NCBI RefSeq assembly: GCF_026914265.1
Contig: NC_069136.1
Location: 35,677,406 to 35,741,405 of the forward strand
Source of the DNA: Mya arenaria
Lineage: Eukaryota; Mollusca; Bivalvia; Myida; Myidae
Direction of reading: 5' to 3'
Length of the DNA: 64,000 nucleotides
Shown here: piece by piece, positions 1 through 9,959 of the stretch
Position numbering within the stretch: position 1 is the stretch's first letter
Layout of the letters: each line of letters opens with the position of its first letter
Translations under genes and position numbers: made by a program
The notes under the pieces: model-generated
Database searches by the model: none
Told to the model about the DNA's origin: nothing
The model's input: only the letters and a program-made list of their open reading frames with translations

Positions 1-2
1 TT

Positions 3-1169
3 GCACTTATGAGAGAATATAATTTGCAGTGCCTGGTAGTTTGTACCCGAGGACTAGAACACTCATCAATTGTGTCAGCAGATGGAAAGTTCGATGGTGA
101 TGTTGGAACAATTGCATTGGGGTATTTCCCAGAAGGATTTGGCATGCATTACGTTAGTATCCGTATCAATCAACGCGTGTACAAGGACATAATATCACGC
201 TTAGAACAGTCGTATGACAACGGTGACTCTGGCGACAGCGCTGCGTCTGGCGACAACGCTGCGTCTGGCGACAACGCTGACTCTGGCGACAACGGTGACT
301 CCGGCGACACCGCTGCGTCTGGCGACAACACTGCATCTGGCGACAACGATGACTCTGGCGACAACGATGACTCTGGCGACAACGCTGCGTCTGGCGACAA
401 CGGTGACTCTTGCGACAACGGTGACTCCGGCGACAACGGTGACTCCGGCGACAACGGTGACTCCGGCGACAACGGTGACTCTGGCGACAACGGTGACTCC
501 GGCGACAACGGTGACTCCGGCGACAACGGTGACTCTGGCGACAACGGTGACTCCGGCGACAACGGTGACTCCGGCGACAACGGTGACTCTGGCGACAACG
601 GTGACTCTGGCGACAACGGTGACTCCGGCGACAACGGTGACTCTGGCGACAACGGTGACTCCGGCGACAACGGTGACTCCGGCGACAACGGTGACTCCGG
701 CGACAACGGTGACTCCGGCGACAACGGTGACTCTGGCGACAACGGTGACGTCTCTGTGTGTTCAGCCCTGAAAGAGCTTCAAGATATGATAAACAATAGG
801 AGGGCACAGAGGCGAACGACTTTTCCATTTCTGATGTTACCACTTCACATTCAAGTTGAAATTTTTAAGTTCTGCATACAATCAAACCCGTCAATCCAGT
901 TTGTGTTGGCGAAGGTCGGCAAACCCTTTAAAGATTTAATAAGGTCAATGAGTTTGCAAACACCTAGAATTTACATTCGGCCGGATATTGGACTAGATAC
1001 TAGTAACAGAAATCCTGTTAGCGTTCGTTTCCTATTAACAAGAGCGGGCAGAAACAGCGGTCTTATTTCGGCAATAAAAGAAATCATCAAGGGGCCAAAA
1101 TGGGCAAACGCATGGCTGCGTTTGCGTGTTAGTGGAATCGGTTGGTATGATATCATAGATGTCATGTAA
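3..1169 (+). CDS. OTU-like tail plus GDNGDS repeats plus F-box-like domain, 5' partial
   Basis: The frame is open back to the window edge and the first Met is at base 9, so the true start probably lies outside. Three parts are visible. Residues 1-65 read like the end of an OTU cysteine-protease fold, finishing in a GMHYVSI motif that would carry the catalytic His; the Cys half would be upstream. Residues 70-250 are about 30 copies of a six-residue Gly-Asp-Asn-Gly-Asp-Ser type repeat. Residues 275-330 resemble an F-box (LPLHIQVEIFKF, then a VLAKVGKPFKDLI stretch). A deubiquitinase-like N-terminus with an F-box-like end would suit a ubiquitin-related role, but this is inferred from short similarities. 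The stop at 1167-1169 is followed by an AT-rich flank with an AATAAA at 1442. It could belong to a multigene or transposon-borne OTU family rather than a single-copy host gene. Confidence 0.55.
   Translation, partial: ALMREYNLQCLVVCTRGLEHSSIVSADGKFDGDVGTIALGYFPEGFGMHYVSIRINQRVYKDIISRLEQSYDNGDSGDSAASGDNAASGDNADSGDNGDSGDTAASGDNTASGDNDDSGDNDDSGDNAASGDNGDSCDNGDSGDNGDSGDNGDSGDNGDSGDNGDSGDNGDSGDNGDSGDNGDSGDNGDSGDNGDSGDNGDSGDNGDSGDNGDSGDNGDSGDNGDSGDNGDSGDNGDSGDNGDSGDNGDVSVCSALKELQDMINNRRAQRRTTFPFLMLPLHIQVEIFKFCIQSNPSIQFVLAKVGKPFKDLIRSMSLQTPRIYIRPDIGLDTSNRNPVSVRFLLTRAGRNSGLISAIKEIIKGPKWANAWLRLRVSGIGWYDIIDVM
217..750 (+). repeat. 18-bp coding minisatellite (GDNGDS)n
   Basis: About 30 head-to-tail units of 18 bp (core GGCGACAACGGTGACTCC) lie inside the first CDS. 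The first third (217-410) is degenerate, with GCT/GCG (Ala-Ala) and GAT (Asp) variants. The last two thirds are nearly identical apart from TCC/TCT at the final Ser codon, which implies recent homogenisation there. The length is a multiple of three, so expansion keeps the host frame. The translated tract is strongly acidic and probably disordered. Confidence 0.95.
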
Positions 1170-1510
1170 AGACATTACAGGTGAAATATACATGTATATC
1201 GGTGTTTGGAAACCTGTTATGTTATTTTTGTGATTGATGATTATGTTCTTCTACCGGAAATTTGTTGTCATTTGCTCATTTAATGGTAACTTTTTACGAA
1301 GCACATTTGGGATATTTTGGCTGCTACTAAAATGAATGTATATATGTATATTATGTCTGGTCAAAATGCTACAGTTGGATTAAAATTTAAATGCTGTTCT
1401 ATGTTCTTCAATATTACTTTGAAAAATCCTGTCAGTATACCAATAAATGAAAAAAGTACAAGTTTGTTGAATCTCTTGAATGAAACAAATTATAAAATAC
1501 AAAATGTAAA
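1170..1510. other. AT-rich 3' flank
   Basis: No coding signal is seen. An AATAAA at 1442-1447 could end the transcript of the upstream gene. A small ORF at 1317-1514 has no recognisable content. Confidence 0.4.
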
Positions 1511-2069
1511 ATGAATATGTGATGATGATGATGACAAAACATTTGTGATGATGATGATGGTAAAAAAATTGTGATGATGATGGTGGTGGTGATGATGATG
1601 ACAGTGGTTATGATGATTGGGGTTTGATGATTGTGGTGATGATGATGATGATAATGATGATGATGATGATGATAACAAACGTTTTGGGATGATGATGACA
1701 GCGATGTTTATCGGACGATGATGATGGTTATAATGATGATGATAAGATTTTAGATGATGATGACGGCGATGTTTATCGGCCGACGATGATGATAATGATG
1801 ATGATGATAACAAAATATTTGTGATGATGATGATGGCGATGTTTATTGGCCGATGATGATGATGATATTCTCATCGTCGTCATCATCATCACAACATCCT
1901 CATTATCGACCGAAAACATCGCTGTCATTATCATCACAAAAAAAAACTTTTGTGATCACCATTACGATCATGATAATGGATATGATGATGTTGGTTTTGA
2001 TGGTGATGATGATGGTGGTGTTGGTGAAGATAACAACGATGATGATCATTGGGGTGTTGATAATTGATG

Positions 2070-2100
<31 letters not shown>

Positions 2101-2738
2101 AACAAACGTATTTTGATGATTATGACAGCGATGTTTATCGGTCGATGATGATTATTATAATGATGATGATTATGATGACAAATGTGTTTTGATGATGCTG
2201 ACGGCGATTTTTATCGGTAGATTATGATGATGATGATGTGCTGACCGTCGTTATCATCATTACAAAACTTTTGTCATCATCATCACCATCGACCGAAAAA
2301 CATCGCAGTTATCATCATCACATTTTTGTGATCTTCATTACGATGATGATAATGGTGATGATGATGATGGTGTTGATGATGATGATGATGACCTTGATGA
2401 TTGTGGTGATAATGATGGTGATGATGATGACAATGATGATAAAAGTTTGTGATGATGATGATGACGGTAATTTTGATCGTCGTCATCATCATCAAAACTT
2501 TTGTCATCATCATGACGATGATGATGATAATGGCGTTAATGGTGACGATGATGATGTAATTGATGATGATGACAATGGTGATGATGATTGGGGTTTGATG
2601 ATTGTGATGATGATAACTGCGATGTTTATCGGCCGATGATAATGATTATAATGATGATGATGAAAAAAGTTTTTTATTATGTTGACGCCAATGATTACCG
2701 GCCGCCGATGATGATGATTATGATGATGATGATGATGC

Positions 2739-2783
<45 letters not shown>

Positions 2784-2892
2784 CGATGATGATTATTTTC
2801 ATGATGGTATTGATGACGTTGATGCAAATTGTAGTTATGATGATGATGATGATGATGACGATGATGATGATGACGATGACGATGATGAGTGT
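1511..2892. repeat. GAT/ATC trinucleotide array with strand switches
   Basis: Nearly 1.4 kb is built from GATGAT runs broken by recurring short motifs such as GCGATGTTTATCGGCCGATGATG, which returns at about 1700, 1765, 1835, 2135 and 2620. This makes it a higher-order repeat, not a plain microsatellite. In places (about 1866-1935, 2250-2335, 2478-2510) the motif appears as ATC/GTC on the same strand, so inverted copies face each other and could pair. ORFs here give only poly-Met, Asp, His or Ser and are not genes. Confidence 0.95.
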
Positions 2893-3063
2893 GTACCATA
2901 TTCGGAACGAATGTGGTACATTTTTCATCCGAATATGGTACAAGTTTGTACCATATTTGGTCAGGCATTTTACCCCAAAACTGCAGATACGTATATGGTA
3001 CAATTAGACAGTTGTACCATATTCGGCCGAATATGGTACAAATTTGTACCATATTCGTTTTTG
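2893..3063. repeat. GGTACAA/TTGTACC palindromic repeat cluster
   Basis: Short inverted units of the form TTGTACCATATTCGG and its complement recur at 2893, 2934, 2958, 2993, 3012, 3027 and 3043. The best is a perfect 30-bp palindrome at 3012-3041 (arms TTGTACCATATTCGG and its reverse complement, no spacer). The cluster abuts the GAT array and ends just before a possible exon with donor GTAAGT at 3127. Confidence 0.85.
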
Positions 3064-3245
3064 TACCAAATACGGTCCGACACGCCGCTTTGGTGGGCTG
3101 CACCACTGAACAGATAATAAAGGCCGGTAAGTGAACGTCAGACGCCTACAAACATTACGTCTGGCATGATATTATACATTCGGTTCTTAACTTACTTTAG
3201 GTTTTGTAATCATATCATTTTGCATATTTTCCTGCTTTATTTAGA

Positions 3246-3648
3246 CAGAACGACGCGCGTGTGGGTCGTCGGGTCCTCGATTTTAAAGTATGTTTTTTGC
3301 CACGTTCGACCGCACGACGCGAAACTTGGAATACCTTATAGTGCCTTTTGGTGGCAGGGTTATGGGGGTCTGAGCCTCAAAGCGCCTGTAAGAAAAGTCA
3401 CCTTTTTGAATTCTATAAACGATAATGGACTCCCTCATATCATGATCATCCACGTTTGGGGAAATGACATTGGCCAACTCCCTACCAAAGTGCTAATGGC
3501 CATTTTTGCTAAAGTCATCAGAGCGCTCAACGAATTGTTCCCAGCAAACCATCTTGCCGTTTCATGCAGGCACTGGGTTGAAAATCTGTATACTAACCTC
3601 AGACATGGATATGTCATGGCTGCCAAAAATGCTCAAAATGCCACTTGA
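3246..3648 (+). pseudogene. SGNH-hydrolase-like exon, truncated
   Basis: The segment follows a good acceptor (pyrimidine-rich tract, TTTAG at 3245) and reads open for about 134 codons to TGA at 3646. The start VWVVGSSIL matches block I of SGNH/GDSL-type folds, with Ser in GSS. HVWGNDIG, about 65 residues later, matches the G-x-N-D block III. The final Asp-x-x-His block is absent because the frame stops first. A possible preceding exon ends at 3126 with donor GTAAGT. Such SGNH-like modules often occur in invertebrate transposon-associated proteins, and that context fits here because transposase relics follow directly. Whether it is still expressed cannot be told. Confidence 0.5.
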
Positions 3649-3654
3649 CAACAA

Positions 3655-4290
3655 AACACTGCGTTTGATGACTGCCTTGGACCAAGACTTAAGTCAACCA
3701 CAATCAAATCTCTAGTGCCTTAAAGTGATTAGCTAGTTTATTGCCAAATGCGTTCTCTGACGAACAGAATGGGCAACTAGCTGAAGAGATTGACAAGTAC
3801 TGTGTTGATCCACAAGTGAAGGATGTGAGGTGGGAGTTCAATTAGGAGGACAGAATTGATACTGGCTTCTGGACCAAAGTGTTTCAATTAAAAACTTTCA
3901 CAGAGGTCCGCCAAATGCTGAAGAAGCTTGTGATGTCTCTACCGACCATCTTCAGCATACCTCTGATTGAATCCACATTCAATATCATGGATGACATCAT
4001 AGAAAAAGACAGGACCCAGCTAACAGTGGTCAACTATGAGGCTGGGGCCATTGTCAAGACTAAAGAGAAGAGCTGAAAAAAGCACCAAAATGACAGTTAG
4101 TAGTAGAATGACAAAAGCTTGCTTAAATGCATACGCATCTTATCAAGACTTTCTGAAAGGAAGAAGGGAAGAGAAAAGGACAGAGAAAATGAACACCTCT
4201 ATTCAAATGCTGAAATTGGAGAAAGCTAGAATTGCCAGGTTGGTGAAGTTAAAAAAACATAAAAGCAAACAGCAAAAGGAAAGCTACTAG
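3655..4290 (+). pseudogene. hAT-like transposase C-terminal relic
   Basis: Three reading-frame fragments together look like the end of a hAT-type transposase. The first is a helical stretch (FDDCLGPRLKSTTIKSL) at about 3658. The second, at 3735-4075, contains FWTKVFQL, a LVMSLPTIFSIPLIEST dimerisation-like motif and DRTQLTVVNYEAGAIVK. The third is a basic coiled-coil tail at about 4090-4290. Stops at 3719, about 3843 (TAG inside the block) and 4075, plus frame changes, mean it is inactive. The tail resembles C-termini of the same protein family whose N-terminal finger relic sits at about 15.4 kb. No terminal inverted repeats could be placed. Confidence 0.5.
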
Positions 4291-4556
4291 TGGTTCTAGT
4301 GGTGGACACCAGTGGAAAAGAATTAAATTAATGTTGACAGGTTATCAAACATTCAGTTAAGGGACTTTGTAATATTTTGTAAATACATGTACTTTCATAG
4401 CAATATGTTGTATATATTTTATATACACTAGTGATTCTGTTGGGACACCCAGTGGAAAAGAATGAAATCAATATAGGCAGACCAGTGAACATTTAGTTTA
4501 GAGACTTTGTAATATTTTGTAAATATTTTCTTAGCGATATTGTTGTACCGGTATAT
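4290..4556 (+). repeat. Tandem duplication of a ~130-bp 3'-UTR-like segment
   Basis: Two diverged copies (about 4293-4420 and 4427-4550) share a CACCCAGTGGAAAAGAAT-type start and TTTGTAATATTTTGTAAATA. They lie right after the transposase relic, so this is probably its untranslated tail. Confidence 0.6.
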
Positions 4557-5021
4557 ATTTTTTAACCTTCTGAACCACCCCGACCTGTTTGCACATGTGT
4601 ACAGGTGTTGGGTTTAAGGCCATGTTAACAACTATAGTAGTTTAATAGTTTTGAATGTGTGTATAAATAATACTAACATAGATAGTGCATCCACACATAT
4701 TTGCTTTATGCATGTACAGTATGCTCATATCTGCTATCTGTCGTGCTTGGTGATTGAAATAATGGGGCTTGATTTGTTATGTATACGTGTGAATAATCAT
4801 AAAAATCAAGCCTCATACATGCAATGTTTTTGATGTATTATGTTTTCATTGGTATAAATTGGAAAAGAAAGTATTGCTGGATTTATTTTGTTTGCGAAAG
4901 TGTAGACCTGCTTGCTAGAAGAGAACACTGTTTTGTTTAACTATACGACAGTAGGAAGCTGCCGCAATAAATAAGTCTCTCTCAACACTAGGGAATGTCA
5001 TATGAACAGTCTATTCTAACA
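4557..5021. other. AT-rich spacer, no gene seen
   Basis: No coding or repeat structure is recognised. The ORF at 4651-4833 is compositionally random. Confidence 0.4.
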
Positions 5022-5346
5022 ATGGCTACTAACTCTGCACCACTTATAATACATGAACAAACTACAGGGACAGGTTCAGTAGTAACTATTACTAATCAAA
5101 ATATAACAGAACATTTTAAGAAAACAAGTAGATCTAACGGTGTTGATAAAAGCGACTTGCGATCTGGCTCGTAATACAGGACAAGAAAAAGGAAAGTGGT
5201 TAAACTACTGCAAAAGAGTGGCTAATGAGCTCAACATCATGGAAATCGTGGACATAGAGTGGATAACAACAAATATCCACAAACTTCCACCCGTCAAAGT
5301 GACCAAGGGTCAGGTCTACGAGCCATTGAAAGAAACTTCAGGTTAG
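5022..5346 (+). pseudogene. Short unrecognised coding-like fragment with a frame change
   Basis: ATG at 5022 opens about 50 codons (MATNSAPLIIHEQTTG...) that stop at a TAA near 5172. A second frame from about 5140 (RNTGQEKGKWLNYCKRV...) then runs to 5346. Codon composition looks protein-like on both sides, suggesting one broken ORF. The family was not recognised. It lies in a run of transposon debris and is probably one more accessory ORF. Confidence 0.3.
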
Positions 5347-5493
5347 AAATTGACCCCTAAATTGAAAAGGTTGTAAGCGACGCCGGAAAAGGGGTTGAAT
5401 GTGAAGATATGGAGGGTCGGTATAAAACGGAGCGATTTACGCAGGTTGCAATATGCAGGCTGCAATTTTAGGGTATTAAACGCAGCAGCGCAG

Positions 5494-5496
<3 letters not shown>

Positions 5497-5571
<75 letters not shown>
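5497..5571. repeat. (AT)n microsatellite
   Basis: Seventy-five bases of pure alternating AT. ORFs reading Tyr-Ile repeats across it on both strands are artefacts. Confidence 0.98.
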
Positions 5572-5574
<3 letters not shown>

Positions 5575-5849
5575 AAAACGCAGCTTTTTAAAAACAAATC
5601 ATCCTCAGTGCTAAAAAAGGAAGGAATAACCTTGACATTACATATTAAAAAACATACTGGTAGTATTGACCAGATACAAAAATGTGTATTTCCAATTAGC
5701 TAACTTTAATTTCGGTACTTGTTCCTTAAAGAAGTGTACTACCATTTTGTTGTTTGTTTGTTTGATTTGTTATAATTTGCATGCATGTGTGTTTGCGTTG
5801 CAAATAACTTAGATCAAACAACTCAATTTAAAAGAATCAGACAGGGATC
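5572..5849. other. AT-rich spacer, no gene seen
   Basis: Nothing supported is visible in this stretch. Confidence 0.3.
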
Positions 5850-6541
5850 ATATATTACTTAATCAAAAATTTCGTCAACTCATATACAAGCTGTTAATAT
5901 TCTTCTTAAAAAACAGTTTGGCAATTCGATTCATGGCTTACAATTATCCGAAAAGGTGTCTGTAAATCGGCTCGAAAAAGAAGGTAGGTGGATTTTAAAA
6001 CTTCCCATCGGCCATTCTTGCAGGTGTTTATTTGTAAGATGTGCAACAAGAAGTTTAGTACTTCAACTGCTGCTAGAAAACACATCAGGAACACTTTATG
6101 TGAACATTTTGAAAAAGATCTCAAAATTAACCACAAATACATACATTTCCCTCTACACCTCAAGCCCGAAGAGCCCGGTTACACACTCATAACGATCCCT
6201 GGGTCTCAACCATTTTAGAAAATGAACATATCTATTTATTGGATTCTTTTGGCAATGAGCAAAAGATGATCTGGTAATACCAGATTCAGCTTTCACAAAT
6301 GTATGGTAGAAATAAAGCTGAAATAAATGTATCGATTCCAGACGTAATGCAACAGAATAATAGTATCGATTGTGGACTATATGCCATTGCTTTTATAACA
6401 TCTTACTGTGTTCGTAAAATTTTATGTTTGAAATTAATATTCGATTCAAACAAGTTGCAATCTCATCTACTCCAAAGTTTAGAAAACGATGATATAACCG
6501 AATTTCCGTTGGCAAGTAAAACCATCAGTCTGCGGAAAAAG
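5850..6541 (+). pseudogene. Ulp1/C48-like cysteine protease relic
   Basis: Fragments in two or three frames read as a transposon-type Ulp1 protease: an N-terminal piece (about 5890-5990, LLKKQFGNSIHGLQLSE), an EHIYLLDSFGN segment at about 6222-6255 that would supply the catalytic Asp, and PDVMQQNNSIDCGLYAIAF at about 6339-6395, whose DCG Cys is the expected nucleophile. The His-Trp box expected before the Asp is not intact; the text near 6190-6205 is close but shifted. A C2H2-like fragment (FICKMCNKKF...) is spliced into the same stretch at 6030-6110. Stops and frameshifts make it inactive. In animals such proteases are typically carried by large DNA transposons. Confidence 0.5.
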
Positions 6542-6544
6542 TAA

Positions 6545-6712
6545 AACGTCAAATCCATAGATATAAAAAATATTGCATTTGTAACCTTTCAGAATGTTTT
6601 GATGATATGGTTTAATGCAACGACTGCAACAAATGGTACCATAAATATTGTGTAAATGCGCCATCTGACGTTTCGCTAGCAAATGCCGAGTATATATGTG
6701 GTCTTTGTAAAT
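6545..6712 (+). pseudogene. PHD-finger relic
   Basis: In the frame after the protease, spacing of Cys and His fits a C4HC3 PHD finger: CICNLSECFDDMV, a stop (TAA, 6614), then CNDCNKWYHKYC and ICGLCK, ending at TAA 6710. The stop falls between the second and third ligand pairs. Protease plus PHD in this order is known from transposon-encoded proteins, so both were probably one ORF. Confidence 0.5.
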
Positions 6713-6876
6713 AAATTTAACAGAAATTAGTCCAATAAAGCATAATTCAATATAAAGTACTTTATTTGTTATTTCAATAACATTTATACCGTACATATAA
6801 TTCCCGAGAGATTTTCTTCATCCAAAATTATTGCGTAATTGCGCCATGTGTACCACGTCTTTCATAAAAAAAAGAC

Positions 6877-7215
6877 GTGGAGTATGAATTGGACTTGTCT
6901 GCTCATTTGTCGTTACTTAATACTCCAGATTGGGAAAGGGAGAGATCACCACAAAAATCTCCGTTAAAGATCATGGTCTCCCCAGTTACACTGAGGATTT
7001 CCCCTGTCAAGGCTCAACTGCCAAAAGAAACAAGCCGGAAGACAAGTAGGGATGAGCAGCAACCGTCCACTTCTCGATATCACTCGACATCAGCCAGGTT
7101 GAATCGGCCGGATTGTGCCAGGTTGGTGGCCATCTGGTCCAGAGAAGAAGTCTTGCCTGACATGGACACCGACCTTATCAGATCCTGTGCAAGCTTCTGT
7201 GACCCAAAGACGTAG
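6877..7215 (+). CDS. Unrecognised Ser/Pro/Arg-rich ORF
   Basis: An uninterrupted frame of 113 codons follows an AT-rich gap. The first 25 residues are acidic and hydrophobic (EYELDLSAHLSLLNTPDW). The middle is Ser/Pro/Lys-rich and likely disordered (RSPQKSPLKIMVSPVTLRI), and the end is charged (CARLVAIWSREEVLPDMD). No family was recognised. The lack of stops and the biased composition suggest a real exon or transposon ORF, not a chance frame. No splice donor at the end was convincing. Confidence 0.3.
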   Translation: MEYELDLSAHLSLLNTPDWERERSPQKSPLKIMVSPVTLRISPVKAQLPKETSRKTSRDEQQPSTSRYHSTSARLNRPDCARLVAIWSREEVLPDMDTDLIRSCASFCDPKT

Positions 7216-7489
7216 TCAAACAACAGACAACGTGAGGATCTTCCCGGTAGTACGCAAATATACATTGCGAAAAAATGTTTGAAAATTTCCCTCGACCTCT
7301 ATAAATTTATTTCAGTAATTAGTGACCGGTACTTTGGTGAAAGAATCAGGACTACATTGTCTCTTTTGTTTAAACATTGAATTACCTAGTTACTTTAAAT
7401 AAAACAACATTTATTTAGTTCAATTATTGCCGCATCGTATACGTAAACTGAGGCACACAATCAACGCAAGAGAGGTCAAATCGACAGAG

Positions 7490-7870
7490 GTTAATAAATG
7501 ACTCCTGCAAACAAGAAGCAAGTAATAAAATAGACAAGCTAACCAGGAAACAAGCTGATCAAAGACACACAAAGGATCTCATGAAGGTTCAAATAGGCGA
7601 ACGCTATTTTGGCCTCTCAGACAGGACAACTGATGAGGTTTATACCCAGGCCGAAACTCGAAAATGAATTATACAATATAAACACATATTCGGGAAACAA
7701 TAAAAAGTGAAAACTAAATAAATCATCAAATATTTTCTGATGTAGCAGTGATCTAGAAGCACACTGTTGCTAGGAGACCAATAGCTATAGTGATGTGGAC
7801 CAGAGCGACTGTTTCTGCTCGTTGGAGGAAACCCCTTTCCAAACCGCTGATAGTGAGTGTATCGAATAGC
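7490..7870 (+). repeat. Diverged copy of the 'TA-box' repeat family
   Basis: It matches, with many changes, the segments at 10.9-11.5 kb and 37.8-38.1 kb: a 'TTGGCCTCTCAGA...GTTTATACC' block, then 'GAAACAATAAAAAGT', then 'AGTGATCTAGAAG...GCACACTGTTGCTAGGAG'. Here the AT microsatellite between the blocks is missing. Confidence 0.6.
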
Positions 7871-7936
7871 AAATATATCAAGTGTACTTTAATAAAATGT
7901 ATCTGTATAATAACAATGATTGCGAAATTACAATAA

Positions 7937-8480
7937 CAATGTTATTACAATATTGATTACATGTTGTCATTCCTGTGAACACGCTCGCTGTTTTGCGAGG
8001 TTTGCTCCGATTATGGCGGGTAAACCGGGCCTCAAATAGAAGTAACAAGAGGCCCAAAAGGACCTATGCTCTACTGGCTGTGTTTGTGCGGTCGAAAAGA
8101 ACCAATCCCTTTTGGGTATCTGAATGCTCAAAACTGAACACTGTACCTGGTCCATGTTTGCAAGCATTTATTACACAATAGCATTTTTTATACTATCAAG
8201 GCCCATAATCTAATAATTTCAAGGCCCATATTCCAGGCATGCATGGGCAGATCTAGCTGGTTTTCGAAGAACCTGAGCTCTAATGGATACCCAAATACTT
8301 TACTTGTTTCATCAATATACTTTATTTAAATGTGCTTATCAAACAACGGTTGTGAATAAATTATTACAATATAAGATTAAATGCAATCATTATTGTGGAC
8401 ATGGTCGGTGTTTTGCGTTGTATGACCTGAATAGTTGGGGTAGACCGGGCCTCCGAGGGAAATTACGGAGGTTCCTCGCC
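7937..8480 (+). repeat. Two ~95-bp direct repeats flanking a relic of a hairpin-ended element
   Basis: 'TTATTACAATAT...GGTAAACCGGGCCTC' (7937-8032) and its diverged copy (8362-8453) bracket 8036-8330. The bracketed part begins 'AACAAGAGGCCCAAAAGG' and matches, in the same orientation, the start and one internal unit of the element inserted in the Helentron at 51.7-53.1 kb. It is a deleted copy of that family. Confidence 0.6.
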
Positions 8481-8484
8481 TACT

Positions 8485-9846
8485 AAAACAAGAGATGTTT
8501 GTCAAACATTATGCCCCCCCTGAGCGCCATGTTGTCAGGATTATATGGACAATTGAATGAAATATGCATGGACCGAAATGACAGCCGATTTGTTGCTGTT
8601 TTAAGATTATGACCATTAAAGTGTGAGGATAAAGTGTGTTATGACCGTCATGACCTTTGACTCTATGAACTCAAAATCCAGAGTCATTAGCTGGTCACAA
8701 GAAACCTAAATGTCAAGTTTGAGGGCCATGGGTGCAGGCATTGTCAAGTTATCAAAAGACAAGTTTTTTTCGTTCAAGGTCACTGTGACCTTGACCTTTG
8801 ACCCGATGACCCCTTAAATCATAAGGGGTCATCTACAAGTCAGATGCAACTCCAAGTTAAGTTTGAAGGCCATGGGTTCAGGCATTGTTGAGTTATCACT
8901 CGGACAACCTTTTACCATTCAAGATCACTGTGACCTTGACCTTTGGCTCTATGAATCCTAAAATCAATAAGGGTGATCTACTGGTCAGGCTTAACATCCA
9001 TGTCAAGTTTAATGATCATAGGTTCAGGCATTGTCGAGATATCATTGGGGGAAGATTTGTTAACTTTTTTGCATTAAAGGTAACTGTGACATTGACCTTG
9101 GCCTGATGACCCCCAAAGTCGATAGGGGTCATCTACTTGGCAGGCCCAACCTTCATGTCAAGTTTGATGACCATAGGTCCAAGAATTGTCGAGTTTGCTT
9201 TCAAGGTCACTGTGACCTTGACCTTTGACCCCTAAAATCAATAGGGGTCATCTACTGGTCAGGCCCAACCTCCATGTCAAGTTTGAGGGCCATGGGTGCA
9301 GGCATTGTTGAGTTATCACTCGAACAACCTTTTACCATTCAAGGTCACTGTGACCTTGACCTTTGACCCATTGAGCCCAAAAAACAATAGGGGTCAGCTA
9401 CTGGTCAGGCCCAACCTCCAAGTCAAGTTTGAGGGCCATGGGTGCAGGCATTGTCACGTTATCACTCGGACAACCTTTTACCATTCAAGGTCACTGTGAC
9501 CTTGACCTGTGGCCTGATGACCCCCAAAAACAATAGGGGTCATCTACTGGTCAGGCCCAACCTCCATGTCAAGTTTGAGGGCCATGGTTGCAGGCATTGT
9601 TGAGTTATCACTCGGACAAGCTTTAAATTATTTTACCATTAAAGGTCACTGTGACCTTGACCTTTGACCCGATGACCCCCAAAATCAATAGGGGTCATCT
9701 ACTGGTCACGCCCAACCTTCATGTGAAGATTGATGACCATACGTCTAGGAATTGTTGAGTTATCACTCGGACAAGCTTTGGTCTACCGACATACCGACAT
9801 GCCTGTGCAAAGCAATATACCCTCTTCTTCGAAGGGGGGCATAAAA
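8485..9846 (+). repeat. Tandem-repeat element with nuclear-receptor-like palindromes, copy A
   Basis: The element opens with AAAACAAGAGATGTTTGTCAAACAT...TGCCCCCC and ends with GAAGGGGGGCATAAAA, so its two ends are weakly complementary. Between them lie seven or eight diverged units of about 140-155 bp. Each carries 'AAGGTCACTGTGACCTTGACCTTTGACC' or a decayed form. Perfect GGTCACTGTGACC copies start at 8778, 9205, 9343, 9489 and 9644. Unit text ('CATCTACTGGTCAGGCCCAACC', 'GTCAAGTTTGAGGGCCATGG') is clearly tandem. ORFs here are by-products. Architecture (distinct ends, central tandem array) recalls non-autonomous Helentron-type elements such as mollusc pearl elements. Confidence 0.8.
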
Positions 9847-9959
9847 ATGTGCTTTTACAATTTCACTTTTGGCTACAATAGTATTTCAGTCTGAAATTGT
9901 TCATTTTTTAGTTTCGTTCTAAAATGCCAAGTCAGTAAAAAAAATATGGACAATCAGAA

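Noticed and set aside
166..843. Long antisense ORFs (Arg/His/Cys-rich, and Ser-Pro-Glu-rich) over the GDNGDS tract
   Set aside because: They exist only because the 18-bp unit lacks stops in several frames; they have no content outside the repeat.
1490..3007. ORFs of poly-Met/Asp/His/Ser on both strands
   Set aside because: Direct translation of the GAT/ATC array.
5343..5703. ORFs with Tyr-Ile runs
   Set aside because: They are products of the (AT)n microsatellite; the same holds at 37638-37874.
7967..8181. Overlapping plus and minus ORFs of about 67 codons
   Set aside because: They lie in a repeat relic of the hairpin-ended family and show no protein similarity.
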